From Ephemerocybe angulata (taxonomy: Eukaryota; Basidiomycota; Agaricomycetes; Agaricales; Psathyrellaceae): DNA of 64,000 nt. This document shows, piece after piece, positions 58,601 to 64,000 of the stretch. How positions within the stretch are numbered: the stretch's first letter is position 1; the number at the start of each line of letters is the position of its first letter. A program made the position numbers and the translations under genes. The notes beneath the pieces are model-generated. The model did no database searches and was not told the origin of the DNA. It saw only the letters and a program-made list of their open reading frames with translations. The stretch covers positions 806,001 through 870,000 of the forward strand of contig JAACJK010000058.1 in NCBI GenBank assembly GCA_013368325.1, given 5' to 3'.

Positions 58601-60676
58601 GAAGGTCATATGGTAGTAAAGGTATCTATTACCTGTAGTCCTAGGTGAGCTAGACTACAGAATACATGAGTATCATGATAGAGAAGAAGGAGACGAAGTC
58701 GTACTCACAGGTCATATGGTAGTAAAGGTATGACCTGTGAGTCCGACGAGGAGCTCGAGATATCATGTGTGTCACATGATCGTGCAGCGTAGTCTGATAT
58801 CATAACACGTTTCAGTGACCGCAGCCAAACCAAGGTCAGTACCGATGGCACATAAAACTGCCTGGCACGCGAGATTGGTGATATGAGGGAAGCAGCTGGA
58901 GATTGTGTAAGCATAAGCCGATACCGCGGGCATGAGTTTTAATTCAGGCTTACCGAATCTGACGCTCAGTTGCAACGAAAGGAATACCCCGGAGGTTGAG
59001 GGACTCTGCAAGCGATGTCATCATCGTGTCATTATTGGTCGCATTGTCGAGGGTAAGCCAACCAATCTACAAAGCAACGTGGATTTGAAAAGTGCAGATC
59101 AGTACTTTGTACCATGGTCCGTAAGTGGGCATAAGTTATAACGCACCTTCGATGTCATTTTGAGCCTGTCAAGAATATGCAGAAGCGCTGCTGCGAGATG
59201 ATTTCCTGTATGGCGCCCCGGTACTCGATGGAACGCAATTAGATCAGCGCGCCAAACCATGACCTTTTCCACCCCACGCGGCGACTGAACTTCCTTGATT
59301 TCGATCCAGTGGGCGGTGACGGCCATGTACGGCGAGAGATTGGGATCTGTCCAGAGGTCGGCTGTTAACGACACCTTGCCAGCTGCGTGCTATGTAATAC
59401 ATTTCCTCAGTCTCTTCCAAGGTCTATTTGAAATATCAAATACACGGAACACACCTTGAAATCGTTGCGTAACTCCTGAATGTGCTCCTCCCAGAGCTGA
59501 TCGATGCGGGTCCGCAACGTCGTCCGATGCGGAATGTCGGAGTTCTTGAGTTCTTCACGGCACATAAGGATGATCTTTCGAAGGCGAGGTGACTCAATGA
59601 TATTAACCGACTGGAATAGATAAGTGACCATCGCTTTACTTGAATCAAAGAAGGGACGTACCAGATCATCAACGATAACCAGGTCAGCTATCGCATCGAG
59701 GAGAGCTTCCCGTGAAAACTCAGGCACAGGCTCAGCTTGAGAGTCAGGAGCAGACTGACTAGCGCCGGGCGCATGTTTCGCCCGGTGCGCGGCAACCTTT
59801 GCTTGGAACGCACCCATTCCCCCGATCGTGATTTTCATTCGGTCACAAGCTTCAATCCAGGTGTCGGCATGGGCAGAGAAAAGGTGATTCCGAATGACGC
59901 TCGTGGTTGTTTTTGGCCCGTAGGTTGTAGGTTCTTGGTCTGTGACCCCGGCGGCACGCTGTTGGCTAAGAGACAATGAGAAATATGACCAACAAGCTGT
60001 GCCGAATCTTGCCAACTACTTACACACACAAAGTACAGGTCCGCTTATGAGTATGACGGTCCAGCTCTGTCAGGAACTTCCACACGTCGTTCGCAGCCTT
60101 CCGATTTGAGCGCGAACGAGTTTCGGACTGAACTGAGGGACGGGCTCGTGGGGTAGACACCCTTGCTCGACGGCGAGCAGGGCTATGGGGACCCGCACGA
60201 GGCCTAACAGATACAGGCGATCCATGACTCAGTAATCCCGGATCTTGTGGACTGTGCGTCTGTTGCTGTGCTTGTTGAGCTGTAGGCGGATGTTCTTGGG
60301 CAGCGGGCAAGTTAGAGGTGAGAAACGGGTTGGCACCATGGTCTTCGACGACGCTTGCTGCAATATGGGCTTGAGGTGTCGCTATCCCGGCCACTGCTTG
60401 CGCCGGAACAGCAGCAGTGCTATCTGGGGTGGCGAAGATATCTGTTAATGGAATCCCGTGAGCACCGATGAGAGAGCCTCTACCTAGAGTCACGGCAAAG
60501 GACGTTTGAAGCGACCCATTCGCGTGATGTATTTCAACAGGTGCCTGGGCATGGCGGCGTCGAGGTCTGGGTACAGCAGTTTCCGGAGCTGCAGTGCTTT
60601 CCTGAGATTGGATTGGAGGGCTGGGGTTGGCCGTGGCGGTATTCTTGGACCGAGTCTTGCGCGCACGAGTTGCCAT
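52632..60676 (-). CDS. hAT transposase, interrupted by an LTR retrotransposon
   Basis: Eleven exons on the minus strand: 60676-60024, 59965-59455, 59389-59147, 59066-58954, 58895-58808 plus 54233-54153 (one exon split by the retrotransposon), 54096-53953, 53896-53801, 53730-53523, 53457-53372, 53301-53080, 53012-52632. They sum to 2826 nt (941 aa) with all frames agreeing, so the gene was intact when the LTR element entered. Domains: a Pro/Gln-rich N-terminus; a BED-type zinc finger (CTLC ... HLFSAH) split by the first intron; the RNase H-like core (SLTADLWTDP, IGWLTLDNATNND, CFPHITNLACQAVL, RDVETRWSST, YTLAMLVNPAVKLEWY); and the C-terminal dimerisation domain (GSAVPCERVFSSAKETITPR) followed by an acidic tail. 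Role: cut-and-paste transposition; now presumably inactive. Confidence 0.88.
54239..54472 (-). repeat. 3' LTR (element orientation)
   Basis: 234 bp. It contains an internal 11-bp stem CACAGGTCATA/TATGACCTGTG and a twice-repeated CTGTAGTCCTAGGTGAGC word. Identical by eye to the other LTR. Confidence 0.9.
54437..56299 (-). CDS. Unknown second frame of the LTR element (620 aa)
   Basis: I do not recognise this protein. Its ATG overlaps the gag stop as TGATG (stop 56301-56299, start 56299-56297), an arrangement allowing stop-restart translation. The first 400 residues are Ser/Pro/Asp-rich and carry degenerate repeats (FDGGNRVTDSIEDCG, FDGENDVTNTEDHD) related to the gag C-terminus (FDGGNDTTIEAK). 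The C-terminal third is hydrophobic and Phe/Leu-rich and runs into the LTR, so it may not be truly coding. No pol motif (no YxDD, no DDE) is present. Confidence 0.4.
   Translation of the reverse strand: MPVVDNCDPGILCPSSESPSRTLSPSTSLPGTPVLRLEGHAGGNVPLAAGNVDIVDDDNAIGTSNLPPSTLSVSSRAVVSQALHPSTYLPACLIPDPSSHCRTIPPSTSLPACSTTTMVHFHSGCDTVAPRVIDLDPPVVRGSDVRLAQGEYTAGGDASALFDGGNRVTDSIEDCGITDKALTISNVPSLSASTIHAIACPAVATHQSVVDLDSLASQFESHGRSFDTCRLPGSNGLVVFDGENDVTNTEDHDTANDAFTIPTCPVTRVRDLCPNGNSVPVPGASIVDSSYPGSHPQKDPLPNSSMTCHPLIVINSGHIVVDRRLRSSRTLALSIGCANRASPIGSGYASYEGASRIRKGIVDVVAGCSEKGVREGGVDVESRFGPPVSGGGESGSDYTVGLGCRIGGGVREGNTSPWRSYQMENTRSMFRHYGVEPPDILAKVKHMFDVGVCALTFFGIGRHGNIESDDGGKMTFITYEPVRPPETFITSRFYFLISLFQIFLHFRHHHSLPDLLSFLFSPLILSIIPFIRFALLNGVCLRSCLPTRTLVTSPHLRRLGLQTSAFLLRIPFLIVSPFFLLFCSSCFSFACSLPSSLLFFLRFACLKGVCYDIRLRCTIM
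56299..58403 (-). CDS. gag-like capsid protein frame, split by a foldback element
   Basis: The first part (58403-57717) is Ser/Arg-rich with basic SNKRRDRSCSR. The second (57383-56299) holds a capsid-like helical region (DWYSALKSWYSYEFGRAAWK, LDYLTRYRELV, LMITTFLCRLPSSLHHLHAAF) similar in layout to Copia-type gag (UBN2-like). The 325-bp insertion at 57388-57712 separates them. Ignoring it and one 4-bp target copy, the two parts are in the same frame for about 591 codons. No CCHC zinc knuckle is seen. Role by family: virus-like particle assembly, possibly supplied with enzymes from an autonomous relative. Confidence 0.6.
57388..57712. mobile_element. 325-bp foldback (MITE-like) element inside gag
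   Basis: The ends are CTCCTAGTGATCACCACGGG and its complement, flanked by a 4-bp GAGC duplication (57384-57387, 57713-57716). Almost the whole element is an imperfect inverted repeat folding around CCTAG near 57550; the inner arms share CGGACGAGATTTGGCTGAG / CAGCCAGTTCTCGTCCG. It is rich in ACCCGCACCCG words and has no coding capacity of its own. Confidence 0.8.
58574..58807 (-). repeat. 5' LTR (element orientation)
   Basis: 234 bp, identical by eye to 54239-54472 and followed by the target duplication CGTTT at 58808-58812. Confidence 0.9.
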
Positions 60677-61368
60677 GAAGAAATTGAGATGAAAGGCAAG
60701 GAAGGGGGGTAAAACGAATGATATTGCGAAATTGTGGTACTAAGGGTATATATAGCTGAGAAGGATATCGAAGAATAAAGTTGGGATAAAGGGCATGGGC
60801 TATCGAAGGCAAGAATAACTGAACATCACCTCGCAGCCCAATCCCACTCCCGGCCAAGCGAACCCTGCAACATACTTCCCGTCGCCGTGCACAGCTGAGC
60901 ACTGCATGGAATGTTCTGGTGCATTCAGAAAGCGGTAAGTTCAAGGGCATTTTGACGCAAGAATAGCATGGAACGCACCTCGTTTTCAGTCCTTCCCTCC
61001 CGTTCCCGCTCGGTCACTCAAATTGAAGCCTACGGTCGTTCCCCCATCGTCATTCCCAGCGTAAGTGGCGCCAAGCGGTGCATCATAGACAGGGAATGTA
61101 TTGTAGACCCTGCGTGTGTCGTTGTAATTGTGTTTATTGAAGAGTACTGAGCGAACGGGGGCGAGGACGATGAGAGTAGGAGGAAAGAACGATGTGATCT
61201 AAAAATGGCAACCGGCGTACGGCTCAGCCCGGCTGAGCCGAGTTCCAAGCGACTTGGCCAAAGAGCCAAGCCGCAGAAACCAATGACATCAGAGGTCGGC
61301 TCGACTCGGGCTTTTGGCAGCTCGGTCTCACGGCTTCCCGGCTTTCGAACCGAACTTTGGCAACACTA

Positions 61369-62390
61369 CGTATGGGTGGTACTCTGCTGGTGATGGGTAG
61401 GCTCAATCTTGCCTATATATGGTAGTGGCCTTTACGCTTACGCAGGCGTTTTTACACATTCTACCTGGTAGTAGGCCTTCCCAAGGCCTTCCTTGCTGTC
61501 TGTTGGGAGGGAGGTCAGTTTGAGGTCAGTTCCATATATAGGCAAGATTGAGCTCACTGACCTCAGGTGTACTAAGCACTTGAGCAAACCTGAGCAGCGC
61601 TGATGATCTGGTCGCCCTGTGGCTAGGCTGAATCCGGCGACTCGGAGAGGGCGTCAGTGCCTGTCCTTCGATGGGCATGTTCTGTAGGCTTTAAGTAGTC
61701 CGGTTAGTTGAATGAGATATGGTGTATATCCTCACCTTTGCCACGCCCGCAAGGTAGTAGGTATGTACCTGTAGAGCATGGGAATGTTTTGTCCAAAGGT
61801 ACATATGCATAATTAAGGTGCCGGTCTATCAGCTGCACACCTCTGAATCTGCATGATGTAACCTTGCTAGGGTTCCTACCCTTATCCTGTTCTAACTTAA
61901 ATCTTCATCCCGTCCAGCGGCCGTCAAGTGGCCGTAGTCTCACTCCCCTGCGAGCGCGAGCACACCGGAGGTGTGCGTCAGCGAGCGGGCCCGGGTGTCG
62001 GGCTAATGGGAATCTACGTTTTGCACATCCGGTATGTAAGACTCGCTTAGAACGGGCAGACTTAGTACACATTCTGCCTGCTCGCGAGCGCGAGCGCACC
62101 GTAGGTGTGCGTCAGCGAGCGAGCAATCAAGTAATTATACGGTCCTGGTTACATTCAAGTTGTGGGTTACCTCTGCATATATAGATCCCAAGGTGGGCAC
62201 TGTTCTGACCAGTAAAGTAGGTCTGAGATGGTAGCGTCAGCAGGGGAGTTCATATAATAGCTCCCAGAAGCAACCACCTTGTTCTTAGGTCCAGCATAAA
62301 ACCGGCGAGGAATGTACTTTTGCGGACTCCGTTGATTCGATCCGCCTTGTCTAGCAGCAGGGCGTGTCCAGGACTGCCCAGAGGGCCATT
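61369..62390. mobile_element. Right arm of the outer insertion
   Basis: No gene seen. Holds the direct (61401-61420) and inverted (61534-61553) copies of GCTCAATCTTGCCTATATAT, a TTACGCAGG-GTTTTTACACATT word shared with the left arm, and two hairpin-bearing repeats near 61952 and 62081. It ends near GGGCCATTGTTT, where the NLR flank resumes. Class unknown. Confidence 0.4.
61952..62125. repeat. Pair of hairpin repeats
   Basis: GCGAGCGCGAGCACACCGGAGGTG...GTCAGCGAGCG near 61952-61987 and GCGAGCGCGAGCGCACCGTAGGTG...GTCAGCGAGCG near 62084-62121. Each centres on a 7-bp stem (GCACACC/GGTGTGC and GCGCACC/GGTGTGC). Confidence 0.6.
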
Positions 62391-62520
62391 GTTTGCTATC
62401 TGCGTGTTTAGAAGTACCCCTGTGGCCCGGAGAACGAATTGAGACAATTCGCAGGAGGCGTATACTAAGCGCTTGAATAAGCGCCCGCCCGTGCTTCTGA
62501 AATTGGTCTATAAAGGGTCA
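62391..62520 (+). repeat. Duplicated NLR 3' flank, copy 4, right part, with palindrome and TATA
   Basis: Resumes GCTATCTGCGTGTTTAGAAG, then GCGCTTGAATAAGCGCCCG at 62469-62487 and GGTCTATAAAGGGTC near 62507, matching copy 3 around 31490-31615. Confidence 0.65.
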
Positions 62521-64000
62521 TGTATAAATCTACCTTAAATTGAAGCGGATACGCTAAGGCATATATCCTGTTAGAATTATGTCTCGTACTGTACGCCATC
62601 CAGATCCAAACGCCGATTAATGTTTGCTCTCGACATCCATCCGGGACGCCCGTTCCAAAGACCTGAATCTCGCGTCGGTTTGTCCAATTAAACGAGGCCC
62701 GGTATGCACCATCGCTCGGGAACCACCCCAGTGCCATACTCGGTGCTCCACTTTTTGCCTCGTCACCTAACCGAGACACCCTGCTGCCGGTCATCTCTGA
62801 GATTGACTACTGAGCAGCCTATTGATCAACATAGCTCGGGTGAGAATCCAGAGGTTACGAGAGATCGCCCACGAACGAGTGGCTCAAGCAAAGGCAGCCT
62901 TCGGCTGGGGTCATTTCGCGGTTCATCTCGCACTGGCCGCCCCTAACGCCTTTGTTGACTAGACCTGTCGCTTCGGATATCGTTCTGCACGCAGCTGTAA
63001 GGTCTCGCAATTGTAGAGTACCAACTCAACGTGTATTTCAGCGGTGTATCGTCGCCTACGGACCTGACGCCAGTTCTTGGACATCGAAATCAATCTCGTC
63101 TGACAGTACATGCCATGGTCGAAAGGCCTGTCCCGGTCCAATCCTGCGCATGCGTATTGTGGATGCCATGACCAGGATAGACTCTCGAAATTCGAACCTC
63201 GAGGTTTGGGGGGCGTGCTAGGTCGATATTTTTGGATGAACTGGAGTAGGGCTGTGAGTGATAGACTGCGATAGAGGTATCGATGCTTGCTGAGCAAGGA
63301 GGATTAGTTCTGGGCCTTGAAGCTTCTGAGTCGCGCGATAATCGACCATTGCATGACGTGAGCGGTGATTCGGGCAGAAAGTTAAGATGAACTTACGATG
63401 TGAGGAGCAGGATACCGGGCGGATCATGATCGTATGGGCTCAAAGCCTGGGGCGCGTCGTTCCCCCTCCATTTTCGAGATCGTGTTGCTGTCCCAGGTCG
63501 GTTGGGAGCCGGGGGTATCTGCTTTCTGCCGTACCATTCATCTACAGAGTTTGGATGTGGAGTCGGGCAAGCGCAGTGACGGATAGAACGACTCAACCCA
63601 GTGCTCTCTGAGAAGGTTGAAAATCGACATGCGCCACATCCAGTTCCCGACTCCCCGTCCATAGTCCAGTTCACCCTGACCTCGGAGATGGAGGCACCCG
63701 GGCACCCCCGCTCCATGAACGCTGCTTCCGAACGCAGGACCCGTGTTTTTTCTCTCTTCAAGATAGTACTGAGATTTCTAGGTTGATCGCGAGCCTGGCG
63801 GGGGAGGCCTGCTGCAATAGGTGTTATTCGAGGCGCCGGGGATGTCGCGAGCACCGACGCCGACTGCTCAGGGTGTTGGTCGGGAGGAAAGGGCGGGGCC
63901 AGGCGCTTTGCCAGCCAGGCCCGAACAAGGACTTGGTTCTCACGCCTAATCAGGTCGGCTGGGTAGCGGCGCAGGTTGTTGGCCGGTACGCCTTTTTTTC
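62521..64000 (+). repeat. Spacer module D1 and start of module M, unit 4
   Basis: Collinear with spacer 1: ATATCCTGTTAGAATTATGTC near 62564, GGATCATGATCGTATGGGC near 63420, GAGAAGGTTGAAAATCGACATG near 63609, then TGCTCAGGGTGTTGGTCGGG near 63865, cut by the window end. No gene is called. A further NLR unit may follow beyond the window. Confidence 0.55.

Larger units (their letters stand above)
54239..58807 (-). mobile_element. LTR retrotransposon, non-autonomous, recent
   Basis: The LTRs at 54239-54472 and 58574-58807 are both 234 bp and identical by eye, TG...CA. The target duplication CGTTT is present on both sides (54234-54238, 58808-58812). In minus orientation a polypurine tract (GAAGGGGG) abuts the 3' LTR. 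The presumed primer site next to the 5' LTR matches the anticodon region of initiator tRNA-Met (AGCGCGGGAACTCATAACT on the + strand, 58555-58573). Internal coding is a gag-like frame and a second unknown frame. No protease, integrase, reverse transcriptase or RNase H is seen. The gag and internal-tRNA priming suggest a Ty1/Copia relative (inference). Confidence 0.9.
52466..61368 (-). mobile_element. hAT DNA transposon, complete, with a nested LTR element
   Basis: Perfect 21-bp terminal inverted repeats (TAGTGTTGCCAAAG... at 52466-52486 and its complement at 61348-61368) are flanked by the 8-bp target duplication CGTATGGG (52458-52465 and 61369-61376). Both the 8-bp duplication and the TAGTG start are hallmarks of hAT elements. 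Subterminal regions are rich in GCTCGGCT/AGCCGAGC words, probably transposase binding sites. Without the 4574-bp nested insertion it would be about 4.3 kb. Confidence 0.93.

Overview
The window is a chromosome segment of a filamentous basidiomycete. Short introns (about 48-80 nt), NACHT-WD40 proteins of the HET-E/HNWD type, a fungal Helitron and a hAT transposase with many small introns support this. The proteins look most like those I know from Rhizoctonia/Ceratobasidium-type Agaricomycetes; that placement is inference. No tRNA, rRNA or CRISPR was found.

The backbone is a tandem array of four large NOD-like receptor (NLR) genes, all on the + strand: NLR1 358-5349, NLR2 13206-18358, NLR3 25729-30663 and NLR4 46269-51077. 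Each has a helical N-terminal signalling-type region, a NACHT NTPase, a helical linker, 14 WD40 blades, a post-propeller module and a tiny conserved last exon. I placed exons by aligning the paralogues. NLR2, NLR3 and NLR4 give uninterrupted frames of 1571, 1492 and 1471 aa. NLR1 is shifted by one dinucleotide at a (CA)6 tract. All four share an unusual GC-AG intron.

The repeat unit is about 12.5-14.6 kb once later insertions are subtracted. Each unit runs: promoter with a CGGGCGCTTATT motif, NLR gene, duplicated 3' flank carrying the reverse motif (and in most copies a TATAAAGGG box), then a long spacer. The spacers share modules with intron-like signals and recurring reading-frame fragments but no intact recognisable gene.

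Mobile elements broke up the array. An apparently intact autonomous Helitron (about 37.6-43.5 kb; 1696-aa Rep/helicase from seven exons) sits in spacer 3. A foreign island (about 52.33-62.39 kb) sits in the 3' flank of NLR4. It holds a complete hAT element (52466-61368, 8-bp target duplication). The hAT transposase gene is cut by an LTR retrotransposon (54239-58807, identical LTRs, 5-bp target duplication). The retrotransposon gag frame is in turn cut by a 325-bp foldback element.

Together this is a receptor family diversifying by tandem duplication, probable gene conversion, small frameshifts and deletions, inside a transposon-rich neighbourhood. NLR activation and cell-death or allorecognition roles are family knowledge, not shown by this sequence.
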